DNA from: Glycine soja
Taxonomy: Eukaryota > Streptophyta > Magnoliopsida > Fabales > Fabaceae
Reading direction: 5' to 3'
Assembly: GCF_004193775.1 (NCBI RefSeq)
Contig: NC_041007.1
Coordinates: 29,166,850-29,230,849 of the forward strand
Length of the DNA stretch: 64,000 nt
The stretch's first letter is position 1. Each line of letters opens with the position of its first letter. The position numbers and the translations under genes are program-made. The notes beneath the pieces are model-generated. The model ran no database searches and had not been told where the DNA came from. It was given only the letters and a program-made list of their open reading frames with translations. Shown in pieces: positions 47,037 to 59,087 of the stretch.

Positions 47037-49214
47037 TGTCATACCCTAATTTCGTCCGGGGACCTTTGCTTGATGACATGCGACCTTTCTTTGGTCCTTG
47101 TGAGGTGCTTGGTACCCATCGTTAGGCAATTTGTGAAATTCCAGGACATGCCGGAAAACCAAAAAATATTGATGCACAATCCGTAAGTTTCCGTGACACA
47201 CCGGATATCAAATGGAAGCATCGTTGCATAATTAAGTGAGGTTCCGTAACATTCCGTAAGTCAAAAGGGGGATGATTATGTAATCCGCAAGGTTCCGTAA
47301 CATTACGGAAAGAAAACAAGTAGCGTTACGAGATTCGTAAGTTTCCGTAACTTTACGAAAAAAGAATTACCAAAAAAGGTAAGGGGGTGAACTTATCAAG
47401 ATAGGGGTGTAAATAGAAATTCAAATCTAGGCCCTTCTAGAACATTTTGGAAGTTGGGTTGCTTAAGGAGGAAGCAACTGGGCGGCAAGCTCCTCCACGT
47501 TTTTGAAAAATGGTTTTCGGGGCTTCCGCGGCTTCCGTAATACTTCCGTAAAATTTCCGAAAACCTTGGGTAAGCATATTCCACTTAACATTGGTAAAAG
47601 GGAAAAGAAAAAAGATGAAAATCAAATTCGAAAACAGTTCCGTAAGGCTTCCGTAACTTTTCCGTAAAATACGAAAAGGGGGGTGAACTTAGTAATTCGG
47701 GTGCGCTTAGAAATCTTCTTCATTAAGTCTTTGGGCGGCAAGCACCTCCTTTTTTTTCTATAAATAGGGGAGGGGGGAGCTGTTTCAAAATGTTCAGCCC
47801 CTTTGGCACTTCTCTCTCTTTCGAATTTGCTTGGAAAAATCGTTTCCGTGAAGAAAATCTAAGCCGAGGCGCTTCCGAAACGCTTCCGTAAGCGATTCTG
47901 TGGAAATTCTTCATCGTTCTTCACCGTTCTTCATCCGTTCTTCGTTCGTTCTTCGTTCTTCAACGGGTAAGTTTTCGAATCCGAGACTTTCAATTCATTT
48001 CATGTTTTGTGTACTTTCACTTTAATTTCGTTTACTTTCAGTTTTCTTTTCTTCCGTTTTTAACGTGCTTTAACCATTTATTTAAGCCGTTTTCTCGTCT
48101 AATAAATGATAAAATGAATTTCAACCGATCATTTGTGTTGTAATCTCGTTTAATCACTGTTAAAACGAAATCTAACTGATCGTTCACGCTATAACCTCGG
48201 TTAAACCAAAAAAAGTAAAATAATAATAAAATAATCAAAATATCTTTGAATAAAATAATAAAAAAAATCAATCGGACGTTTTTCTTTGGAAGTTTCCTTG
48301 AATGAATTGATTAATAACCAAAGTGAAACTAAGACTAAAATCAACTCACAAATCAAGTTTTTTTTTTCCGAAAAATCACTAAAAACCGTTTTAAGGTCCA
48401 ACGCCTTAAACGGTCCTCTTTGCTTTTATCGGTTAACATGGACCGTTCAAAAGCATAAAATCAACATGTGACTTTACCGCTTTTGCAAGAACTACGTAGG
48501 TCTGATTTCCTCATCGCAATTGAGGATACGTAGGAGCAAAAGCCCCGCTTTTGTCGACCACCCCAAGAGATCGTTAATGGTCCAAATGCCTTAACGTTTC
48601 TCTCCTTTCAAAAACAAGAGATCGTTAATGGTCCAATGCCTTAACGTTTCTCTCCTTTCAAAAACAAGAGATCGTTAATGGTCCAATGCCTTAACGTTTC
48701 TCTCCTTTCAAAATCAAAAGACCGTTTAATGGTCCAACACCTTAAATGACCTTTTGTTCAAATAAAAAACATATTTTGCAAAAAAAGACAAAAAACAAAC
48801 TTAAACCAAACACTTTGTTCCGAAAGAACTACGTAGGTCTGATTTTCTCATCCCAATTGAGGAATACGTAGGAGCAAAGGGAAACACCCTTGTCGACCAC
48901 AAAAAGAGAAAAAATATAAAAAGGGTATAAAGGATATAAGGACATAAAAGGGAACGTAAAAATCAAAGTCATGTTTGCACATTCGATTAAAGGTTGTCGT
49001 CCCTTGTGACGGACGTGTGGGGTGCTAATACCTTCCCCGCGCGTAAATACAACTCCCGAACCTTTCACTTAAAAGTTCGTAGATCGCGTCTTTTCCGGTT
49101 TTTCCGACGTTTTCCTCAAATAAACGTTGGTGGCGACTCCGCGCGTATTCCTTTCGTGGAACACGCATCCCGCGAGTCACGCGTCGCCCTCCCGCCGAAG
49201 GGTAGGTTGCGACA
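47037..49214 (+). repeat. 5' LTR of element B
   Basis: 2178 bp, TGTCATACC...TTGCGACA, with TATAAATAG at 47759-47767, dense TTCCGTAA words upstream of it, three 48-bp hairpin units (48565-48715) and two CTACGTAGG modules downstream. Confidence 0.95.
47759..47767 (+). promoter_or_regulatory. TATA box in LTR of element B
   Basis: TATAAATAG after a cluster of TTCCGTAA words; repeated at 60454-60462 in the 3' LTR. Confidence 0.75.
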
Positions 49215-49216
49215 GT

Positions 49217-49234
49217 TGGCGACTCCACTGGGGA
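49217..49234 (+). other. Primer binding site, tRNA-Arg
   Basis: TGGCGACTCCACTGGGGA, two bases after the LTR end; complementary to the 3' end of a plant tRNA-Arg, the primer of Ogre/Tat elements. Confidence 0.88.
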
Positions 49235-50886
49235 CTGTTTTTTAGAGAGTTAGGCCATTTAATCTTGTGCAAATTTTGCCATGACTTACTCCTTTGTTGG
49301 CTTCCCCTTATTATGTTCTTGTATATATAACTCTTTGATGCTTTTTGTGCATTTTTTTTGTATGCATGAGGTAAATATTTATTCATTTGATGCACACAAA
49401 CACTAACACTATTTGCACACACGGTGAGTTGAAAAAGGGCCCTATACCCGGGTTCGTGGGAACATAAGGAGTGGAGGTGAATCCGTGATCATGCTAGGTC
49501 TCCGACTTGCTTGATTAAAGTGAACCCTCATCTAGAGTTTTTCTCTTTGAAAACATATTGTTGCTAGTAGTCCCTACTGCTGCAGTATGTTCTTCGAAGG
49601 GGATGATACCTCTAGAAACCATCAAGAGAGATATGACTACCTTGGGGGTTATCACTAAAAGCCTAGTTAGCTCTCTCCCTTATAGGTCCCTTAAATAGGG
49701 GCACGGAGCAAACACGCTGCGTGCCATTTTTCACACTGCCATGCATAAGTATCATATACCCTTTTGCTTATATTTGTTTGTGAATATTATCGTACTATGT
49801 ACATCCCCGTGTTGTGCCTTTCGCATATGCATCATGTGTGGGTTTCGTCTTTGATCCCCTCACTTTAGCAAACCGACGGAGGGTCCGTGTCGCCTTCTTA
49901 AAAAACATGCGTTGGGTGCCATGCTGCCCAAACGTTGTATCCAAGAAGGAAACAATTTCTCGGGCTCCCGTATCCGTAAAATGCATTCATATCATGCATC
50001 GCATAAGCATCTCTTCATAACATCATAATGAACATATCGTTCCTGCATTTGTCCGTTATCATATTCCAGCCTCACATTTTGCATGAGTCATTGCATCATC
50101 ATGCATATGCGTTCAACATACTTTTTGTTCTACAAACTGCATACCTTTTATTTTCATGTTTGCTCATGCATGAGCCTTGCATTTTCCTCTACAAAACGAA
50201 AACAAAAAAAGGAAGCACAAAAATTCACGCAGCATTCTTAGTTGCATATATTCCGTACCATGAGCCAACCATGTTGGGATCATAAACCCATTTCACTTAA
50301 AAACAAAATGATTGAACATGGTACCTGATGCATGTTTAACTAAGAAAGGGTGTTTCTTCGGGCATCTCAATCTCATAATTACATTTTCCATGCATAGCAT
50401 GCGTATTCTCGAGTCTTTCATCCCTATGAAATGTTGTTGAAGTATTGGCGATCAAAATTGCCATTCCCTGGGATACGGGGTTGAACCAAGCTCATGCTTT
50501 TACAAAAAGGTTCATCAAGTCAAGTTGAAATATGGAAGTAACCGTCTTGCAAAATTGGGGCAAAAAATGAATCGAGTCACATCACTGCTTCGTCTACTGC
50601 CAAACATAGTTAGGATTGTTGATGTCCTTGTTACTTCCAGTTTCACCTTGACAAAGATGTCATGGATCATGTTGAAAATCTAAATTGATTCAACCCCATA
50701 TCTTGCGTAAAAATTCGCAATACTTCAACTGTACATCATTCGCATACATCCATGCTTTTCATTGGTTGCATTGCTCATTGCATTCTTTCCTTGAAAAATA
50801 AAATAAAATAAAATAAAATGAACTTATCAAAAAGAAAAGGACGTGCTTTACGGCGCCCTTACCGAACTCGTGCTAGAGCTAGAGTA
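49235..50886 (+). other. Untranslated leader of element B
   Basis: Leader between primer site and gag. From 50253 it matches element A at 25714 onward; about 95 bp at 50655-50750 are missing from A. No gene seen. Confidence 0.7.
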
Positions 50887-52626
50887 ATGGGTGAAGCAGA
50901 GGAGGTGCAAGAGAAGATGAAGGCCGAAAATGGAGGCCATAAAAGAGCAAATGAATGGCCACAATGATGAAGGCCATGATGAGCATGAAGAAGATAATGG
51001 AAGCCAATGCGGTTATAGTTGCCGCTATTAGCGCTGTCGCTAAGGTGAACCCGACGTCCCCTTCCGGCATCAACCAAATGAATCATCCAACCTCAAATAT
51101 GATAGGCAAAGATTTGGGAAGTACGGACGACCCCATGATGTGCAAATTCAAAACGAGCACGCCTTCCCATCATATGGCTTGCCTCCCAACTATACACCAC
51201 CCAATGTGGCATACACTCTCAATGAAAATCTCAATAACTCCACTCCGATACTCATTGAGAACCAATAACCTCAATCTGATCAGGCACATATCTCTCAAAC
51301 CATAGGGGAGACACATGAAATTCCCCACCACAATCTAGCTGACTTCGAGCCTTGGCTCGGATATGCCACTGAAGGGCAAGTAGTTGGTGGTATACCCTTT
51401 GAAAACCCTTTGGAAGGCCCTCAGTATCACCCACAACTACACCTCTTGCATTCCACGACAAGTAAAAACCCTCGTGCTATGGCAGAAATGGGAAAGTTGG
51501 ATCATCTAGAGGAAAGGCTCAGGGCCATTGAAGGAGGTGAAGATTATACCTTTGCTAACCTAGAAGAGTTGTTCCTAATACCCAAACATGGTCATTCCCA
51601 AGTTCAAGGTGCCGGACTTTGGCAAGTACAAGGGGACTACTCGCTCCAAGAACCATCTAAAGATGTACTGTCGGAAGATGGGGGCATATGCAAAAGATGA
51701 GAAACTGCTGATACATTTTTCCTGAGAAAGTCTTACTAGGACAACTGTCGCCTGGTATACTAACTTAGGAACCTTCTTGAGTCCATTCTTGGAAGGACCT
51801 AGGGGTGGCCTTCGTTAGGCAGTGTCAGTATAATGTCTTCGGATAGGATGCAACTACAGAACATGTGCAAAAGGGGGGGCACAAATCTTTCAAAGAATAC
51901 ACCCAAAGGTGGAGAACCTGGCAGCTCAAAGTGGCACCTCAATGACGAAAAAACGATGACAATGATAGTAGACACATTACCAATATTCTGCTATGGAAAA
52001 AGGTGGGCTACACACCTTCAAAGCTTTGAGGATTTGGTCTTTGCCAGTGAAAGGATCGATGTGGGTATGAAAAAAGGCAAATTTGATCATCCTACTAGGA
52101 CGACTGAGAAAACTGGGGCAAATAAAGAGGGTGAGGATGAGGGAGAAACCCATGCTGTGACTGCCATTCCTGTACGGCCAAGTTTCCCACCAACCCAACA
52201 ATGTCATTACTCAGCCAATAACAAACCTCCTCCTTACCCCACCACCCAGTTATCCACAAAGGCCATCCCTAAATCAACCACAAAGTCTGTCTACCGCACT
52301 TCCAATGACGAAGACCACCTTTAGCACAAACCAAAAAAAAACACCAACAAAAAGGAATTTTGCAGCAAAAAGCCTGTAGGGTTCACCCCAAATTCCGTTG
52401 TCATATGCTAAACTTGATCCCATATCTACTTGATAATTCAATGGTAGCCATAACCCTAGCCAAGGTTCATCAACCTCCATTTCTCCGAGAATACGACTCG
52501 AACGCAACGTGTGCTTGTCACGGAGAAGCCCCGGGGCGTTCCATTGAGCATTGTAGGGCTCTGAAGCGTAAGGTGCAAGGTCTAATTGATGCGGGCTGGC
52601 TGAAATTTGAGGAGAATTGCGTGTAA
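50887..52626 (+). pseudogene. Broken Ogre/Tat-type gag of element B
   Basis: Same gag as in element A: Met/Lys-rich N-terminal helix near 50955-51020, HLEERLRAIEGGEDYTFANLEE near 51500-51560 (capsid N side), capsid region with frame changes near 51600 and 51720, a piece around MQLQNMCKRGG near 51848-51880, then MIVDTLPIFCYGKRW near 51960-52005, and the Cys/His region (GRSIEHC) near 52530-52560, ending at TAA near 52624. At least five frame breaks or stops. It is more damaged than the gag of A although the LTRs of B show recent movement, so the damage was probably already present in the copied parent. Confidence 0.83.
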
Positions 52627-53085
52627 ATCCTGACATTGACAAGAGATGCCACACATGGGGCAATTTTGAAAGCTGTTGTTAGGTGTCCCTAATGACTCAT
52701 CATGGTTTCCAAGTTTATGCCATTATTGTTAACCACAGCTACAATGTTAAATGAAATGGATAAAGTTGATATCTTTGCCCCTCATCCTCTCACAAACGCA
52801 TGTTTGCTTATTCAACTTTCACCGGAATGTGGGTGTAAGCCATTGGTCTGTTTGCTCAAGCAACCTGCGCTCCTGAGTGTTGACTTCCAAGACCGTTCAA
52901 TCAGAGATTACTCATCTTGCACGTTGGTGGGGGTACCGTAAAACAACGAGCAAAGTTCAAAACAAATAAGTTTCAAAATAAAAAATAAAAAAGCATTTGA
53001 TTGACTGTGTTTTCAAGTAAAAATATAGACGTTCATGTGACCTCATTTTGTCTTTTTAGAGAGAAGTGAGTTATCAAGAATAGGA
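52627..53085 (+). other. Non-coding spacer of element B
   Basis: Homologous to 28002-28450 of element A; no gene. Ends in TAGGA, the duplication of the solo LTR that follows. Confidence 0.65.
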
Positions 53086-53905
53086 TGTTGGACAAATGGC
53101 CTCAGTTACCTTAAGAAAAAGGGGGGTTGAATTAAAGACTATTCCCCAATTGAACTATCACTCTCTCTTTTCGGATTAACAATGCACACAGGGATAACCC
53201 TTCCCTTGTGTTCAGGAATCCTCTACAACAAGAGACTCTCAGTCTCTTAATCCCTTTTCAGAAGTAAGAAGAAGAGAAGAAGAATTCTCTCTTAAAAGGG
53301 ATAGATTGTACAATGAAGACCAATCAAAATTCCTTATTGAATATGCAAGTGGTTGACCAAGGAATCTTTTTGAGAGGATAAGACAGTTCAGTTAAGAAAA
53401 ACTCTTAATCTTTTGAGAGGATAAACTTTGTGGGCAATGAAAACTCTCTTTAAATTCGTGTTTCCAAGTCACCTTTGATGGCCATTCATAAACCATTTGA
53501 ATAGATGTGACTCTTGGAAATTATTTTCTGAAAATCTCCTCTGGTAATCGATTACAAGACTTGTGTAATAGATCACAGGCTTTAAAATTTGAATAAATTG
53601 CTGGTAATCAATTACCATCCATGTGTAATCGATTACACATTATAAATTTTGAATTCAAATTTCTAGTGACTATTATAAACATTTTCAGCTGCTGGTAATC
53701 GATTACCGGAGAGCAAATCTCAATTTGAAATGATAGAATTCTTTGGTCAAACCTTTTGTTTTTTCAATTTGGAAACTTCTTCCAAAAGATTCTAGAAATC
53801 AACTTGATCATATATCTTGACTTTCTTGGATTCTTGTCTTGAATAAAACTTAGAAGCACTTGATCCTTTAGCATCATCAAGACATCAAAACATCTTGCTT
53901 CTACA
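53086..53905 (-). mobile_element. Short solo LTR (820 bp) in element B
   Basis: TGTTGGACAA...CTTCTACA flanked by TAGGA (53081-53085 and 53906-53910). Same ends and the same GGTAATCGATTACC-type dyads (five or so, 53540-53706) as the solo LTR at 3078-4701, but half its length, so one has lost or gained sequence. Orientation is inferred from its relative. Confidence 0.8.
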
Positions 53906-53910
53906 TAGGA

Positions 53911-54743
53911 GTCATTTGACTTAATCCATCAAAAAATCCTTCAACTATTTCTCGTCCTTGGAAAATTCTTTTTGCAAGAATCAACTGCTTCTTTCATTCT
54001 TCCTCACTACGAGGCTATGAAAACAAGACAACGATTGGTACCTCAAAGCCTTACACTGGGGCAATGAGGGGCATCGTGCATGAGCCTCAAGTGAACCTAG
54101 GGGCAGATTAGAAGTTCTCACCCAATAGGTTCCCTCCTACAAGGTCATGACGAAAGAAAACGATTGGTACCTCAAAGCCTTACACTGGGGCAATGAGGGG
54201 CACCGTGCATGAGCCTCAAGTGAACATAGGGGCCGATCAAAAGTTCTCACCCATCGATGTTTTTAACAAAAAAAAAGGGACAAACCCTAGGATTTCAATG
54301 GATTGATTAAACATCAAACGACTCCATTGTCGTCACTCCAAAATGGTCAAGTGACTAAATAAAAAAGAACATACACTCTGAGGGAGTTCCCGAAGAGATT
54401 TGCAAAAAGATAGGATGAGGTTGCATGAATTATCACCTTTTTCAAAAGGGCAGTCAATCTGTGTTTTCCAAAAAAAAAAAATCAAATCAAAATCAAAATC
54501 ACAAAATAGGGAAAGAATGCCATGAACATTGTACAACTTTCCATTACATTGCATTGTTTCATACAAAGTCCGCATTTACCCAAATTTCACGACAAAGGTT
54601 GCATGCATCTGCATCCCTAAAAATCATGTTAACTGCATAGATTTCCTACATCTAATGTCCAAATCTTGTGGATTTGGGATGACCGGCCCTCTCGATGAGT
54701 CGATCTCTTGCTTTCTCATAAGGGTGGACCTTGGGTACTAGTT
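53911..54743 (+). other. Non-coding spacer of element B, second part
   Basis: Homologous to 28450-29262 of A with the same pair of CCTTACACTGGGGCAATGA blocks (54040-54070 and 54175-54205). No gene. Confidence 0.65.
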
Positions 54744-54904
54744 ACCCTCACCGTCAGAGGGCTACACGCCCTCACCTTGAAAGGACTACACGTCCTCGCC
54801 AGCAGAGGGCTGCACGCCCTCACCTCCAGAGGACTACACCTCCTCGCCTTGAGAGGGCTGCACGCCCTCACCTTTAGAGGGCTACGTGTCCTCATTTTCA
54901 GTGT
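54744..54904 (+). repeat. 24-bp hairpin minisatellite of element B
   Basis: Six to seven units of the array seen in A (about 57 units there), at the same place in the element. Confidence 0.9.
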
Positions 54905-54989
54905 GCTCGACATCCACACCTTAAAAGAATTTAAGGTCCTCTGCCCTTAAATGCTTAACCGAGACTTGCACTTCCGGTTAAGGGGCCAG

Positions 54990-55800
54990 TAGTTTCCTTT
55001 TAACGGTTCCTGGGCCACCCCCTGATATTGGAGGAGGGCCAACTGTGCGAGCACAACCAGAGAGGGAGGCTATCACACAGCTACTATGCATACCGGGGCA
55101 AGATTTCACCCGTGCCGCTGCAAAGAGACGAGTGCGGATCATGCGCACTAACATGACCACTCTTACACAGATATAGATGACATTGCTACTTAGCAACATT
55201 CTGCCCAGCGACCGCAATGCCAATCTCCCCCTGCAAAAGTATCAGTTGGTCTGTGTCGTCCCAACATGGGTAAGTATGCATATAGTTCAACTGATTTCTG
55301 ATACCATCTATTGTTTGCAGGGATCGCACCCAAGAGACACCTAGTGGACCCGGAAAAGTCCAACAGGGCCCTGGGGTTTCCAGCTCTGGTTACGGGCCTC
55401 TATCAGTCCTACAGGGTGCTCGTACCCCCCTGACAAGGTCACATCATCATAGGTAAGTATGCACATCGCTCAACTGATTTCTGATTTCATCTATTATTTG
55501 CAGGGATCGCGCCTGCAAGACACCCAGTGGACCCGAAGAAGTCCAACAGGGTCTTGGAGTTGTCATGCTCTAATTACGGGTCTCTGTCAGTTCTACGGAG
55601 TACCTGTCACCTCCAGCAAGGGCATCAGGCCCCCTACTAATCGAGCTTTCATCAAGAAGTACTGCGTCTCCAGGCAGGCGCAGGGCAAAACACCACAGCA
55701 GCCTGGGGATGGTCGGTAGCGGGCAATAGACGCACCGCCACCACCTTTAGAGTTCACCTCTGCTCATCCACAAAAAGGTTTGAGTATTGCCTACGACATA
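54990..55800 (+). pseudogene. Decayed 'putative plant transposon protein'-type ORF of element B
   Basis: Homologue of 40877-41735. The core (MTTLTQI at about 55150, then a TAG at the next Trp codon) is interrupted; a later piece (IAQLISDFIYYLQG at about 55460-55500, ALITGLCQFYGVP at about 55565-55605 and RAFIKKYC near 55640-55665) stays open for 86 codons from 55459. As in A, a segment of about 120 bp is duplicated (55260-55330 against 55450-55510). No function can be assigned. Confidence 0.65.
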
Positions 55801-57714
55801 TGGCTGACCAATAGGCAACCAAGTCCAAAGCCAAAGGTAAAGAAAGTACTAGGTCAGTGACCGACAAGTCATAAGGCGTCCAGCTCAAGACGTTAAAGAA
55901 GCGCTACTAGGAGGCAACCTAGTAACTTTTAAATTTCTGCTTGCTATTTGATCACTTTTTATAGTAGGACACACCTAGTTGCTCATGATCCTAAGAATTT
56001 AAATAAAACGAGCACAAGCTCGGAAGGTAGTCATACCTCACAAAATATATGTATGCGTGTTTAGGTAGTGAAAAATACCTTATATATGCATGTATGTAAT
56101 TTAGGTAGCAAACAACTACCTCACAAAATATATATATGTATGTTTAGGTAGCAAGATACCTTAGATATGCATGTATGTAAACAAAAACACACTTCACAAA
56201 ATATATGTATGCGTGTTTAGGTAGTGAAAAATACCTTGGATATGCATGTATGTAGCAAAAATACCTCACAAAAATATACACATGTTTAGGTAGCAAAAAT
56301 ACCTCACAAAAATATACACATGTTTAGGTAGCAAAATACCTCATGAAAAAAAAAGGGAAAAAAAATAATAAACAAGAAAAAGAAATAAACAAATGATAAT
56401 GATAAAAAAAAAGAAGGAAAAAAAAAGAAAAATAAGTTGTTTAGCTGAAAAACCGATATGCTTTTGAAAAGAGATGACTTCCAACTTTTCTTTGAAAAAA
56501 TCACTGATCATAACTAGTTTTTAAAAATGTGTATACACCTGAAGGGTGAATGCTGTGAAAATTTCCCCGGACGCCCAAAATGGACTCGGATGAATGCACA
56601 AATGGATAAAAGAGCATATTTTGGAAACATTGGGTTGATTTAAAATAGAGGAAAATGAATCCTGAGCCCTAGCATCACATGACCATAAAAATTTGACACT
56701 TGAGTGTCCGCATAGGTGCATGCATGACCAGTTTTGTATAAATTTCCAAATCATCATTTTTGCATTTGTGTCATGGAAATAATGTGGGGCATCCCTTTTT
56801 GTCCTTGAACCAAACCAAACCCTGACATGTACCATGCCTAGCCATTCTACAAGTCTTGAGCCAAAATCCTGACTCACCATAAACCTTGACCCAGGGTGAG
56901 AATGTCAATCCTTACCCTCGGAAGCAAAAAAGAAGAGAAGGGAAATTTCCAATTAAAGAAAAAGAGAAGGAAAATTTCCAATCAAAGAGAAAGCAAAAAA
57001 AGAAAAGAAAGGAAATTCCCAATCAAAGAGTGGGAGAAAGAAAAAAGAAAAGAAAGAAAATTCCCAACCAAAGAATGGGAGAAAGTAAAAAAGAAGGAAG
57101 CTCCTGGTCAAAGAAACCAGAAGAAATGTGCAGAGAGGTCTTTGGACCAGACAATATCTGAACAGTACAGAATTGTCATCAAATGAACAAAAGAAAGAAA
57201 AGGAAACCATGACCTAAAGTGGTCTTCTCCCTTTGATTACCAACCAAAATCCTGTGCGTCGGTGACTTGTTCGCCTCGCGCAAAACCAAAACAGAAAAGG
57301 AAAAGGGGAAAAAACACACAAAAGCCGAAAAACCCACCAAAAGAACCCATTCCCAAGGGAAGCCCTATTGATCCATGATCACGCATGTAATTTTTGATTT
57401 GATAGGAAATAATTTGCAAAGTCAAGTCATGACATATCTATGGTTCGGAATTAGGATGAAACACTTACCTGTGCGAGATTGATACACTTTGAGTGGATTT
57501 CTTCTATTTTTTTCGAACCCAGTGTTTCCTCTAAATGGTCATTTAGAAACAAAATGCTAACATCCAAAATCTCATTTATGGTTATGGGAGATTTCATCAG
57601 CAGACTCTCCTTCCCCGGTAGATGCATTGTTTTTCACTCAAAAAAGCATATGCTGCTCTAAATCAGTTGGAATATTTGTCTCTTTGCTAAAGCATGTTTG
57701 CATTTTAGTGGAGA
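55801..57714 (+). other. Non-coding spacer of element B with purine-rich hairpin segment
   Basis: Homologous to 41736-43555. Repeats of GTTTAGGTAGCAAAATACC (56030-56340) and an A/G-rich stretch (56932-57125) with small inverted repeats around CAAAGA. Lys-rich frames here are composition artefacts. Confidence 0.65.
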
Positions 57715-58090
57715 AAACACCGAGACTTTTTCAAGTCTCACAAGTTATCCAGAACTACGTAGGTCTGAGTTCCTCATTGGAGGATACGTAGGAGCAAGAG
57801 CCTCGCTTTTGTCGACCGCGCCGCTTTTTGTTACCATGACCCAAGAGCTGGTAGCCCGCGGAGACACCTTACGGTTATCCGCACCTCGTCATTCAGTCAC
57901 CCCAAGTGTGATTGACGAGCAGAGGCCAATATGGTCATCTGCGCCCTTTCCGGAGATGTCAGCATTTTCCGATGGAGACTTTTCAAGTCTCACAAGTTAT
58001 CTAGAACTACGTAGGTCTGAGTTCCTCATTGGAGGATACGTAGGAGCAAGAGCCTTGCTTTTGTCGGCCGCCCCATAATCTTTGTCATAC
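57715..58090 (+). repeat. Two units of the ~250-bp hairpin array, element B
   Basis: Two copies beginning GAGACTTTTCAAGTCTCACAAGTTAT (57723 and 57977, split here as a description) with the CTACGTAGG module; counterpart of 43556-44560 in A. The start itself is an inverted repeat, GAGACTT/AAGTCTC. Confidence 0.8.
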
Positions 58091-58985
58091 TGACCCTGAG
58101 GTCATGTGACGTGCACCCTTGTATCATCCAGAGGCGGCGGGCCCGATGATTCGCGGAGATACCTTACGGTTATCCGCACCCTTTTGTCATCCAGAGGCGG
58201 CGGGCCCGATGACAAGCAGAGACCAAGTTTGGTCATTCTGCACCCTTGTATCATCCAGAGGCGGCGGGCCCGATGATACACGGAGATACCTTACGGTTAT
58301 CCGCACCCTTTTGTCATCCAGAGGCGGCGGGCCCGATGATACGCGGAGATACCTTACGGTTATCCGCACCCTTTTGTCATCCAGAGGCGGCGGGCCCGAT
58401 GACAAGCAGAGACCAAATTTGGTCATTCTGCACCCTTGTATCATCCAGAGGCGGCGGGCCCGATGATACGCGGAGATACCTTACGGTTATCCGCACCCTT
58501 TTGTCATCCAGAGGCGGCGGGCCCGATGACAAGCAGAGACCAAGTTTGGTCATTCTGCACCCTTGTATCATCCAGAGGCGGCGGGCCCGATGATACGCGG
58601 AGATACCTTACGGTTATCCGCACCCTTTTGTCATCCAGAGGCGGCGGGCCCGATGACAAGCAGAGACCAAGTTTGGTCATTCTGCACCCTTGTATCATCC
58701 AGAGGCGGCGGGCCCGATGATATGCGGAGATACCTTACGGTTATCCGCACCCTTTTGTCATCCAGAGGCGGCGGGCCCGATGACAAGCAGAGACCAAATT
58801 TGGTCATTCTGCACCCTTGTATCATCCAGAGGCGGCGAGCCCGATGATACGCGGAGATACCTTACGGTTATCTGCACCCTTTTGTCATCCAGAGGCGGCG
58901 GGCCCGATGACAAGCAGAGACCAAATTTGGTCATTCTGCACCCTTGTATCATCCAGAGGCGGCGGGCCCGATGATACGCGGAATT
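58091..58985 (+). repeat. 63/64-bp alternating hairpin array (127-bp dimer), 14 modules
   Basis: Fourteen cores GAGGCGGCGGGCCC start at 58131, 58194, 58258, 58321, 58384, 58448, 58511, 58575, 58638, 58702, 58765, 58829, 58892 and 58956. Two module types alternate. Each core is the loop of a stem and each is followed by a second stem-loop. Confidence 0.93.
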
Positions 58986-59087
58986 ACCCGAGTGGTTATC
59001 CGTATAAACATTCTTTTGCTATCTGTAAGACAGAACGCTTGATAGCATGCAGAGGCTGACATAGTCTTCTGTACCTTTTGTTCCTCC

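Noticed and set aside
58091..58985. CRISPR-like array of direct repeats
   Set aside because: The 63/64-bp modules have no unique spacers, the region is inside a plant retroelement, and no cas gene exists.
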